From: Halomonas sp. UBA3074
GTDB taxonomy: Bacteria > Pseudomonadota > Gammaproteobacteria > Pseudomonadales > Halomonadaceae
Length of the DNA stretch: 64,000 nt
Direction of reading: 5' to 3'
NCBI RefSeq assembly: GCF_002366715.1
Contig: NZ_DFBS01000022.1
Location: 197,620-261,619 of the forward strand
This document shows positions 1 to 7,598 of this stretch, in pieces. Under the pieces are notes generated by a model. It was not told the DNA's origin. It did not search any database and worked only from the letters and a program-made list of their open reading frames with translations. Position 1 is the stretch's first letter, and each line of letters opens with the position of its first letter. Position numbers and translations under genes: made by a program.

Positions 1-750
1 CGCAAAGTAGCGATTGGCTTGCTAGCGCACTTGGGCTGCGATGTCATTTGGGCTGAAAATGGGCATAACGCGCTGGAGATGGTGCGGTCGCGGTCTGTGG
101 ATTTGATCTTTATGGATATCCAACTGCCTGATATGGATGGTCTTACGGTGACGCAGCGTTTGCGTGAGCAGGCGGGGTGGTTGGCCAGTGTGCCGATTGT
201 GGCCATGACCGCGGGCGGCGCGGAAGATGATCGCCAACGCTGCCTGGCGGTAGGCATGAACGATTACATCACCAAGCCGCTGTCACTCTCTGCGTTAAGT
301 AACGCGCTTTCTCTACAGCTGCCTACCTCGTCAATCGCTGTGCCAGTGCCTCCAGTAGAAGAGACAAACGCGTCAACTCAGAAGCAGTCGTTACTTAATC
401 ACGTCACTCTAACGATGTTGAAAACGACTCTGGGAGAGGCGAGCCTGACGCAGCTGATCAAGCTTTATCACCAGCAAGCCAGCGATTACACCGCTCAAAT
501 GGCTGACTGCTTGTCCGCTTCTTCCCTCACAACGGACCAGTTGCACCACGTTACCCGACTGGCACACCAACTGCGCGGTGAGTCTGTCAGCATGGGGGCC
601 GAACAGGTTGCTGAACTGGCAAGGCAGCTTGAGGCGCTAGCCAAGACGGAAGACGTCACCCCAAGCCAGCTCGATGAAGTATTCAGCGCGCTAAGACGCT
701 CAGCGGCGCACACCCATGCGGCACTGGAGACCTGGTGTTGTGACGACTGA
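1..750 (+). CDS. Hybrid sensor kinase, C-terminal receiver + HPt part (5' truncated by window edge)
   Basis: The reading frame is already open at base 1, so only the last 249 residues are visible. The first ~110 form a CheY-like receiver: the phospho-acceptor Asp is in FMDIQLPD (codon 115-117), followed by the Thr of VAMTAG and the Lys of YITKPL. After a Pro/Ser/Thr-rich linker comes an HPt domain with the phospho-His in AHQLRGE (codon 565-567). This is the end of a multistep phosphorelay kinase of the ArcB/TorS/BarA architecture; its sensor and kinase domains lie outside the window. The 3' end overlaps or nearly touches the next gene, a FIST protein, and then a second hybrid kinase, so the three are probably one operon. 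The signal sensed cannot be told from what is visible. Confidence 0.9.
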   Translation, partial: RKVAIGLLAHLGCDVIWAENGHNALEMVRSRSVDLIFMDIQLPDMDGLTVTQRLREQAGWLASVPIVAMTAGGAEDDRQRCLAVGMNDYITKPLSLSALSNALSLQLPTSSIAVPVPPVEETNASTQKQSLLNHVTLTMLKTTLGEASLTQLIKLYHQQASDYTAQMADCLSASSLTTDQLHHVTRLAHQLRGESVSMGAEQVAELARQLEALAKTEDVTPSQLDEVFSALRRSAAHTHAALETWCCDD

Positions 751-1903
751 TCCGATTGAAAAGGGCATTCTAACGGCAGCGAGCCAGCAGGCGGACGCTT
801 CCCTCGCCGCCAAAGAGCTCGCCGCCGCGCTCTATCATGAACACTTGGGGTTCGTGCTTTTCTTCTGCAGCGCAGAGTATGACTTAGCGGCGCTGGCGGC
901 TGAATTGGCGCATCGCTTTCCCTCGACGCCACTAAGTGGCTGCACCAGCGCCGGGGAAATTACCCCGCTTGGCTATGACCGTGGCACGATTGTGGCGATG
1001 GGGTTCGATCGCCGCTGGTTTGCGATCGAAACAGCGTTGATCGATGACCTGGACCATTTTGAGTTGACCAATGCGCAGCCGCTCGTCGATACCTTACTAG
1101 AGCGCTGCCGCCATCAGGCCATTGCACCGATTAACGAACACAGTTTTGCCCTAACCCTATTGGATGGTCTATCGAGCCGTGAAGAGCAGGTGCTTGCCAC
1201 CTTGGATGCAGCGCTCGGTCGTATCCCCAGCTTCGGCGGCTCGGCAGGCGACGATAACCATCTTAGCCATACCCACGTGTACAGCGCCGGGCGTTTCTAT
1301 ACGCGAGCCGCGGTCGTCATCATGATCAATACCCGGCTGCCTTTTGAAGTGTTTTCCACTCACCACTTAACACCGTTGACACATAAGCTGGTGGTGACCG
1401 AGGCAAACCGAGAGCAACGGCGGGTAATAGAATTGAATGGTTTGCCCGCCGCGCAGGTGTATGCCGATTTGGTTGGGGTTGCGCCTGAACAGCTCAACGC
1501 CGCGATTTTTGCTCGTCACCCTTTAGCAGTGCGTATCGGTGGACAGCATTATGTGCGCTCCATCCAGAGCGTTAACCGCGACAGCAGCCTGAGTTTTTAC
1601 TGTGCAGTGGAAAATGGCATCGTGCTCACGGCCATGCAACCCACACCGCTGCTCGATGATCTCAATGTCATGCTTGAAGGCGTGAGTGCCCGGCTAGGTG
1701 CGCCTAGCGTCATCATTGCCTGCGACTGTTTTTTACGCCGTATGGAGCTTGAAGCACTGGATCATTTAGACCAGGCGTCGCAACTGCTGCGCCAATCCCG
1801 GGTGGTGGGGTTCAATACCTACGGCGAACAACACCATGGTATGCACGTGAATCAAACGTTTACGGGGGTGGCGTTTGGATCTCTTCCAGCTAACGACGTT
1901 TAA
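740..1903 (+). CDS. FIST domain sensory protein
   Basis: A soluble protein of about 387 residues with a FIST N domain (about residues 20-215, including SGCTSAGEI and a FGGSAGD segment) and a FIST C domain (about 215-385, with VGFNTYGEQ near the end). FIST domains are thought to bind small ligands, perhaps amino acids, and are usually encoded beside signalling proteins, as here. There is no membrane segment. I favour the GTG start at 740, preceded by GGAG at 726-729; an ATG at 716 in the same frame has no ribosome site and would extend the overlap with the upstream kinase to 35 bases. The 3' end overlaps the next kinase gene by about 29 bases, so translation is likely coupled. The ligand is unknown. 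Confidence 0.85.
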   Translation: MTTDPIEKGILTAASQQADASLAAKELAAALYHEHLGFVLFFCSAEYDLAALAAELAHRFPSTPLSGCTSAGEITPLGYDRGTIVAMGFDRRWFAIETALIDDLDHFELTNAQPLVDTLLERCRHQAIAPINEHSFALTLLDGLSSREEQVLATLDAALGRIPSFGGSAGDDNHLSHTHVYSAGRFYTRAAVVIMINTRLPFEVFSTHHLTPLTHKLVVTEANREQRRVIELNGLPAAQVYADLVGVAPEQLNAAIFARHPLAVRIGGQHYVRSIQSVNRDSSLSFYCAVENGIVLTAMQPTPLLDDLNVMLEGVSARLGAPSVIIACDCFLRRMELEALDHLDQASQLLRQSRVVGFNTYGEQHHGMHVNQTFTGVAFGSLPANDV

Positions 1904-3290
1904 CACCGACTCACCGGAACGCAGTGACACCACAGGTGCCACTCAAGCGGCTGCAATGGCAGCGCTGCGCGAAGAGAATCGCCGTCTTCGCAAGGTCTGT
2001 CAGGCGCTAATGGAGCGCGTAGAAGGCGAGGGCAGTGCCGAGGGCGCTCCTTACGCTGCCTTTGAACGTTCGGTGTTATTGGCGGAACAAGTGCGTGAAC
2101 GTACCGATACGCTGCACCGCACGTTAGATGAGTTGGGCCAGGTCAATACGCGTTTATTGGCTGCAAAAGCCGACGCGGAAGCGGCCAATTTGTCTAAAAC
2201 AAAATTCCTCGCCGCGGTGAGCCACGACCTGCTGCAGCCATTAAACGCTGCCCGTCTGTTTGCCAGTGCCCTAGAAACCCATGCACTGCCTGAGGCTTCC
2301 CAAGCCCTCGTGGGCCATATCGGCCGTTCACTAAAAGATGTTGAAGGCCTCCTGGGCACGCTGGTGGATATCTCCCGCTTGGATGCAGGCGTACTACACG
2401 CCGATAAAGCACCGTTTGCGGTAAGCACACTGCTGGACGCGCTGGCGGAGGAGTACCGTCAAGTGGCTGGCGTGCGGGGGTTGGCGCTGCACTATGTGCC
2501 CTCAAGTGCGGTGATTGAATCCGACTTGGCGCTGCTGGCGCGGGTGATTCGCAATTTCCTGAGCAACGCCGTGCGCTATACCGAGCATGGCCGCGTGTTG
2601 CTGGGCTGTCGGCGCCGTCGCGAGGGGTTGGAAATTATGGTCGGTGACACCGGCCCTGGTATTCCCGAGCAGCAGCGCGAAGCCATCTTTCTCGAATTCC
2701 GGCGTGCCAACCATCCCCAGGGCGCCCACTCGCGTGGCTTGGGATTGGGGCTGGCGATCGTTGATCGTATCAGTACTATGTTAGCGCAGCCGGTATCGCT
2801 CGCTTCCCGCCCCGGTGTGGGCGCACTGTTTTCGATCACCGTGCCTTACGCGGCGGCCTCTATCTCGGCGCTGCCAGCAGCACGCTACAGCGCCCTCGCC
2901 GCTGAAATGGAGGATCCGCTGCAGGGCTGTATCGTGTGGGTGATCGACGATGACTTGGCCATTATCGAAGGCATGCAGGCCCTATTAGGGAGTTGGGGAT
3001 GTCGAGTTCGCGCGGCTGCCACGGTGAGTGCCCTCGAAGCCGCCAGCGATGGTGAGCGTCCGGCGGTACTCCTGGTGGATTATCATTTGGGTGACCACCG
3101 TGAAACCGGCATTGATTTAGCCGCAAGACTGCAGCGTCGTTACCCCGGCTTGGCGTCCGTGGTGATAACGGCGAACCACGAGGCGGGCATCAAACGTGCC
3201 ACCCGTGAGGCGGGCATCCACTGTTTGCTCAAACCGCTTAAACCACTGCGGCTGCGCATGCTGCTGGGCACGCTGCTGAATAGAGGCTAG
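1875..3290 (+). CDS. NahK/ErcS'-like hybrid histidine kinase with C-terminal receiver
   Basis: A 471-residue cytoplasmic hybrid kinase. An N-terminal coiled coil (about residues 28-108) leads into a HisKA domain with the phospho-His H117 in VSHDLLQPLNAARLF, a signature of the NahK/ErcS' group. The HATPase domain (about 215-330) has the N box RNFLSNAVRYT and G boxes GDTGPGIP and RGLGLGLAI. A receiver domain (about 350-468) carries Asp402 in LLVDYHLGD. Translation probably starts at the TTG at 1875, five bases after a GGGGGTGG element inside the end of the FIST gene; an ATG at 1956 is an alternative. There is no sensor domain, so the input may come from the FIST protein or from the upstream HPt kinase (inference). 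Relatives act in pseudomonad ethanol-oxidation and virulence regulation. Confidence 0.9.
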   Translation: MDLFQLTTFNTDSPERSDTTGATQAAAMAALREENRRLRKVCQALMERVEGEGSAEGAPYAAFERSVLLAEQVRERTDTLHRTLDELGQVNTRLLAAKADAEAANLSKTKFLAAVSHDLLQPLNAARLFASALETHALPEASQALVGHIGRSLKDVEGLLGTLVDISRLDAGVLHADKAPFAVSTLLDALAEEYRQVAGVRGLALHYVPSSAVIESDLALLARVIRNFLSNAVRYTEHGRVLLGCRRRREGLEIMVGDTGPGIPEQQREAIFLEFRRANHPQGAHSRGLGLGLAIVDRISTMLAQPVSLASRPGVGALFSITVPYAAASISALPAARYSALAAEMEDPLQGCIVWVIDDDLAIIEGMQALLGSWGCRVRAAATVSALEAASDGERPAVLLVDYHLGDHRETGIDLAARLQRRYPGLASVVITANHEAGIKRATREAGIHCLLKPLKPLRLRMLLGTLLNRG

Positions 3291-3964
3291 TGGGCTCGAT
3301 TGGCTTGATAGAAAGGTAAGTCTTCTTCACCGGCAATCACGATCGCGTGCACCCGGCTGGTGGCATTTAATTTGCGCAAAATCGCCGACACATGGGTTTT
3401 TACGGTGGTTTCGGCAATCACTAACTCTCGGGCAATCTGCTTGTTGGACATGCCTTTGGCCATGCAGCCCAGCACGTCCAACTGCTTGTTGGTTAAGCGC
3501 GACAAACGTTCGTTGGCTGTCGAGGCATTGGCAGTGCTGGGCGCCAGCACGGCCCGAGGCGCCGGGCGGCGCATCACGTCCGGCGGTAGGTAGAGCTGGC
3601 CTTCTAGAATCTGCGTTAATGCAGCGAGTAGCGTTTCTCGCGGCGTGGATTTTGGTATATAACCCACCGCGCCAAGAGTGATGGCGTCTAAGACCAGTTG
3701 GCGCTCCTGGTGCGCAGACACAATCGCCACCGGCAGCCAGGGAAACACGTCCCGCAAGCGGGTGAGCCCCTCGAGACCCTCGGCATCCGGCAGGCTTAAA
3801 TCGAGCAATAACAAATCCAGCTCCGTATGCGCTTCTACCAGTGCTATCGCCGCTGTGAGGCTCTCTGCTTCCAGCAGGTGGGCGTTTGCCAAGCCACCGC
3901 TAATAACGGTTTGCAGCGCATCACGAAACAGCGGATGGTCATCTGCCACCAACAGGGAATACAT
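3287..3964 (-). CDS. LuxR/NarL-family response regulator
   Basis: A 225-residue two-domain response regulator. The receiver (about 1-120) has the acidic pair D8-D9, phospho-acceptor Asp55 in LLLDLSLPD and Lys in YIPKSTP. The C-terminal LuxR helix-turn-helix (about 150-215) contains LTNKQLDVLGCMAKG, SNKQIARELV and TVKTHVSAIL. The start is the ATG at 3964, preceded by GGAG with a 5-base spacer; an upstream in-frame TTG is less likely. Its 3' end overlaps the convergent hybrid kinase by 4 bases. It is divergent from exaC, 116 bases away, so both promoters share that gap. By position it is a plausible output of the phosphorelay and a plausible regulator of exaC, as in the Era/Erc/Erb regulatory families of pseudomonads, but this is inference. 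Confidence 0.9.
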   Translation of the reverse strand: MYSLLVADDHPLFRDALQTVISGGLANAHLLEAESLTAAIALVEAHTELDLLLLDLSLPDAEGLEGLTRLRDVFPWLPVAIVSAHQERQLVLDAITLGAVGYIPKSTPRETLLAALTQILEGQLYLPPDVMRRPAPRAVLAPSTANASTANERLSRLTNKQLDVLGCMAKGMSNKQIARELVIAETTVKTHVSAILRKLNATSRVHAIVIAGEEDLPFYQANRAH

Positions 3965-4080
3965 GGCGTCTCCTACCAAGGGATGAGAACTACTCCTGCC
4001 ATCGGGCTATATCGCCATTTGCTTTTATGGACAACACTCTCTAAGCACCTTTAATAATCATAATACCCAGGAGCTCAACA

Positions 4081-5601
4081 ATGATCTACGCCAACCCAGG
4101 TGATAGCGGTTCAGTGGTGTCGTATGAAAAACGCTACGGCAACTATATCGGGGGTGAATTCGTTGCCCCGGTCAACGGTCAGTACTTTGACAATATCAGC
4201 CCCGTCAACGGACGCGTCTTTTGTGAAATTCCCCGCTCGACCGCGGAAGATATCGATAAAGCGCTGGATGCTGCCCACAAAGCAGCGCCCGCTTGGGGCA
4301 AAACATCGGTTCAAGAGCGCAGCAATATCCTGCTAAAAATCGCCGACCGCATTGAGCAAAACCTCGAAATGCTCGCCGTTGCCGAAACCTGGGATAACGG
4401 TAAAGCGGTGCGTGAAACCCTTAACGCCGATATCCCGTTGGCCGTCGACCACTTCCGCTACTTTGCAGGCTGTTTGCGTTCGCAAGAAGGCACGGCGGCC
4501 GATATCGACGCGAACACCGTGGCGTATCACTTTCACGAGCCGCTGGGCGTGGTAGGCCAGATTATTCCCTGGAACTTCCCGATCCTGATGGCTGCCTGGA
4601 AGCTGGCGCCTGCGCTGGCGGCGGGTAACTGCGTGGTCTTGAAGCCTGCGGAACAAACCCCTGCATCGATCTTGAAAGTGGCTGAAGTGATCGGTGACCT
4701 GCTACCGCCTGGCGTGCTGAATATCGTCAACGGCTTTGGCGCTGAGGCAGGGCAGGCGCTGGCCAGCAGCAAACGCATTGCCAAGATCGCCTTTACGGGC
4801 TCGACCCCGGTGGGCTCGCATATTCTGAAGTGCGCGGCGGAAAACATTATTCCCTCCACCGTGGAGCTGGGCGGCAAATCCCCCAACATCTACTTTGCCG
4901 ACATCATGAACGCCGAACCGACGTTTATCGATAAAGCGGTAGAAGGGCTCGTGCTGGCCTTCTTTAACCAGGGCGAAGTATGTACCTGCCCGTCACGTGC
5001 GCTAATCCAAGAGAGCATGTACGACGACTTCATGGCCAAGGTGATCGAGCGCACCAAAACCATCAAGCGCGGTAACCCGCTGGATACCGATGTGCAGGTG
5101 GGGGCTCAGGCCTCTCAAGAGCAGTTCGATAAGATCATGTCCTACATGGATATCGCCCGGGATGAAGGCGCGGAATTCCTCACCGGCGGTAATAAAGAAA
5201 CCTTGGATGACAGCATCAACAGCGGTTACTACATTCAGCCCACGTTGCTGAAGGGCAACAACCAGATGCGTGTCTTCCAGGAGGAGATCTTTGGCCCGGT
5301 GGTCGCTGTCACTACCTTCAAAGACGAAGAGGAAGCACTGGCGATTGCCAACGACACCGAGTTTGGTTTGGGCGCAGGCGTGTGGAGCCGCGATATCAAT
5401 GTGGCCTTCCGCATGGGTCGCGGCATTCAAGCCGGGCGCGTGTGGACCAACTGCTACCACCAATATCCCGCTCACGCGGCCTTCGGTGGTTACAAAAAAT
5501 CCGGCGTGGGTCGCGAAACCCACAAAGTCGCGCTCGAGCACTACCAGCAAACCAAGAACTTGTTGATCAGCTACGACATCAACCCGCTGGGCTTCTTTTA
5601 A
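4081..5601 (+). CDS. exaC: NAD-dependent acetaldehyde dehydrogenase (ExaC/AldB type)
   Basis: A 506-residue aldehyde dehydrogenase of normal length. It oxidises acetaldehyde, and probably other short aldehydes, to the acid in the cytoplasm. Visible landmarks are the cofactor-site motif PWNFP, the general base Glu262 in VELGGKSPN and the catalytic Cys301 in QGEVCTCPSR; the CTC pair and the C-terminal INPLGFF ending are typical of the ExaC/AldB branch. AGGAG lies 8 bases before the ATG. An intrinsic terminator follows at 5626, so it is probably monocistronic. The adjacent kinase and regulator genes suggest control by the local two-component system (inference). Confidence 0.93.
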   Translation: MIYANPGDSGSVVSYEKRYGNYIGGEFVAPVNGQYFDNISPVNGRVFCEIPRSTAEDIDKALDAAHKAAPAWGKTSVQERSNILLKIADRIEQNLEMLAVAETWDNGKAVRETLNADIPLAVDHFRYFAGCLRSQEGTAADIDANTVAYHFHEPLGVVGQIIPWNFPILMAAWKLAPALAAGNCVVLKPAEQTPASILKVAEVIGDLLPPGVLNIVNGFGAEAGQALASSKRIAKIAFTGSTPVGSHILKCAAENIIPSTVELGGKSPNIYFADIMNAEPTFIDKAVEGLVLAFFNQGEVCTCPSRALIQESMYDDFMAKVIERTKTIKRGNPLDTDVQVGAQASQEQFDKIMSYMDIARDEGAEFLTGGNKETLDDSINSGYYIQPTLLKGNNQMRVFQEEIFGPVVAVTTFKDEEEALAIANDTEFGLGAGVWSRDINVAFRMGRGIQAGRVWTNCYHQYPAHAAFGGYKKSGVGRETHKVALEHYQQTKNLLISYDINPLGFF

Positions 5602-5625
5602 CGCCTGACGTTTTGTCACTCAATA

Positions 5626-5658
5626 GCCTCCTGGCGCTGTTTGCCGGGAGGCTTTTTT
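5626..5658 (+). terminator. Intrinsic terminator after exaC
   Basis: A 10-bp stem (GCCTCCTGGC with GCCGGGAGGC, one G-T pair) encloses a short loop and is followed by six T residues. It lies 24 bases after the exaC stop. Confidence 0.88.
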
Positions 5659-5687
5659 GTCGCCCCAACTCGATTGGGCAGCCCTTC

Positions 5688-7424
5688 CTAATCAGTACTT
5701 CCTAGCCATCGGCGTGACAGACGCTCGGCGTGGGTAAGGTTGTTAACCACGGCTAATTTACCCACTTCGCGACGAATACCTGCACGCTTTAATTTCAGTG
5801 CCATGCGCGGCGGTAATCCCACAAAGATGACGCCGACCCCTTGCTCGCCTAGTTCCCGTCGCAGTGTGTCCAGCGCCACCATGGCGGTGGTATCCAGGCT
5901 AGGCACATCACGCATATCCAACACCACGATTCTCACGCTGTGGTCAATGATCCGCAGCGTAGCAATAGCCTTTTCTGCGGCGCCAAAAAACAGCGGGCCG
6001 CTAATTTTATACAGCGCTACTTCTGGCGGGAAATGCTCACCCGTGGTGGGAGCGTCTAGGCGCTGGGTATTGGTTAGCTGCGCCATGCGGCGGATAAACA
6101 GCGCGGCCGCCAGGCCAATGCCCACGGCCACGGCGATCACCATGTCGAAAATGACCGTCAGTGCAAAGCAGATCACCAGTACCCAAACATCGCTGGCAGG
6201 CGCACTTTTCAGCGTATGGACGAAGTGGCGTGCTTCACTCATGTTCCAGGCAATAATAAACAGCAGCGCGGCCAACGCAGCCATCGGTACATACCCTAGA
6301 ATGCCCGCCAGTGCGACCACGGCCAGCAGCACCACCAGTGAATGCACCAGCGCAGCAACAGGTGAAAAAGCGCCACTTTTGATATTAGTCGCGGTACGGG
6401 CCAGTGCCGCCGTGGCGGTAATGCCGCCAAAGAAGGGCACCACCATATTGCCGAGCCCTTGGCCAATCAACTCAGCGTTAGGGTCATGGCGGGTGCGGGT
6501 TAAGCCATCGGCAATGACGGCGCACAGCAACGATTCAATCGCAGCGAGTAAGGCGATTGCCAGCGCGGGCCCCAGCAGCGCTTGGATCAGTGCAAAGTTA
6601 ATCGTCAGCGGTGAGCCGTCGGCGCCAGGGAAATGCCACGGGGCGATAAAGCCAGGCGCGAAGGGCGGTATGCCATTACCGGTTGCATCTGCGAACGACC
6701 AGCTAAACCGCGAGGCGATCGTATCGACCTCGATACCTCCCATCAGCAGCAGTGCGGCGGCGAGCGTCCCCGCCGCTAAGCCCACCAGGGGGGCAGGAAT
6801 CGGCGTATTTAGGCGCGGCCAGACTAACAGCGTGGCCAAGGTCGCAAGCCCTACGCTAATTTCCGCCAGCGACAGGCTCGGCAGGGCTCGGCCAATCGCC
6901 AGCACGTTATGCAGGGTGCTGTCGCCTAACGTTACGTTGGCCAAGCCAAGAAAGTCGGGCAGTTGTAACAACGCAATGACCACACCGATACCGGCGGTAA
7001 AGCCAAGGATGACCGGGTAAGGCACATACTGAATTAGGCTGCCCAACCGAGACAGCCCCAGCACGACTAAAATAATCCCCGCCATGAGGGTGGCTATCAG
7101 CAGCCCGCCCAGACCATGATTAGCCACAATGGGAAATAGAATGACCACGAAGGCAGCGGTGGGGCCGGAGATGTTAAATCGCGAGCCGCCGGTCAAGGCA
7201 ATGACCGCCCCCGCGACGATAGCCGTATAAAGGCCGTGCTGGGGAGGCACGCCAGTCGCAATGGCCAGCGCCATGGAAAGGGGCACAGCCACCACGCCAA
7301 TCGTTAGTCCCGCCATCACATCGCGCTTCAACTTGGCAAGCGTGTAGCCTTCACGCCAAGCGCTAAGTAACGCACTGCCAGGCATCGGGAAAACGTACCC
7401 CGAGGGTCGATGCGCGCGGGACAT
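5688..7424 (-). CDS. SulP/SLC26 family anion transporter with STAS domain
   Basis: A 578-residue inner-membrane anion transporter. The membrane part (about 25-430) has many hydrophobic segments and the SulP signatures AGLTIGVVAVPLSMA and GLYTAIVAG near the N terminus. A cytoplasmic STAS domain occupies about 450-560 (LYKISGPLFFGAAEK, SLDTTAMVALD). Family members carry sulfate, bicarbonate or other anions; no carbonic anhydrase or sulfur gene is adjacent, so the substrate is open. The start is the ATG at 7424, six bases after a strong AGGAGG; an earlier in-frame TTG at 7442 would place that ribosome site inside the coding sequence. It is convergent with exaC. Confidence 0.93.
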   Translation of the reverse strand: MSRAHRPSGYVFPMPGSALLSAWREGYTLAKLKRDVMAGLTIGVVAVPLSMALAIATGVPPQHGLYTAIVAGAVIALTGGSRFNISGPTAAFVVILFPIVANHGLGGLLIATLMAGIILVVLGLSRLGSLIQYVPYPVILGFTAGIGVVIALLQLPDFLGLANVTLGDSTLHNVLAIGRALPSLSLAEISVGLATLATLLVWPRLNTPIPAPLVGLAAGTLAAALLLMGGIEVDTIASRFSWSFADATGNGIPPFAPGFIAPWHFPGADGSPLTINFALIQALLGPALAIALLAAIESLLCAVIADGLTRTRHDPNAELIGQGLGNMVVPFFGGITATAALARTATNIKSGAFSPVAALVHSLVVLLAVVALAGILGYVPMAALAALLFIIAWNMSEARHFVHTLKSAPASDVWVLVICFALTVIFDMVIAVAVGIGLAAALFIRRMAQLTNTQRLDAPTTGEHFPPEVALYKISGPLFFGAAEKAIATLRIIDHSVRIVVLDMRDVPSLDTTAMVALDTLRRELGEQGVGVIFVGLPPRMALKLKRAGIRREVGKLAVVNNLTHAERLSRRWLGSTD

Positions 7425-7520
7425 GAGCGGCCTCCTAAGCAATAGGGAAATCAGCTCTTTACGCTACTCCGGCCCTGTGATTTGCACAACAAGGCGTTAG
7501 TCGTGGAGTCATTCGGGCAC

Positions 7521-7547
7521 AAAAAATCCCGGCGCGGAGGCCGGGAT
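7521..7547 (-). terminator. Intrinsic terminator after the BCCT gene
   Basis: Read on the minus strand, a perfect 8-bp stem (ATCCCGGC/GCCGGGAT, 6-base loop) is followed by a run of T. It lies about 50 bases beyond the BCCT stop codon. Confidence 0.88.
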
Positions 7548-7598
7548 GGTAAGGGTTGCTTTCCTGTTGATGGGTATGTTGATGAACAGGGTAACGGT

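Noticed and set aside
5740..7020. A long open frame (about 426 codons) on the plus strand opposite the SulP gene.
   Set aside because: It is the antisense of a well-conserved membrane protein; its translation is Ser/Thr/Ala-rich with no domain, and it has no ribosome site.
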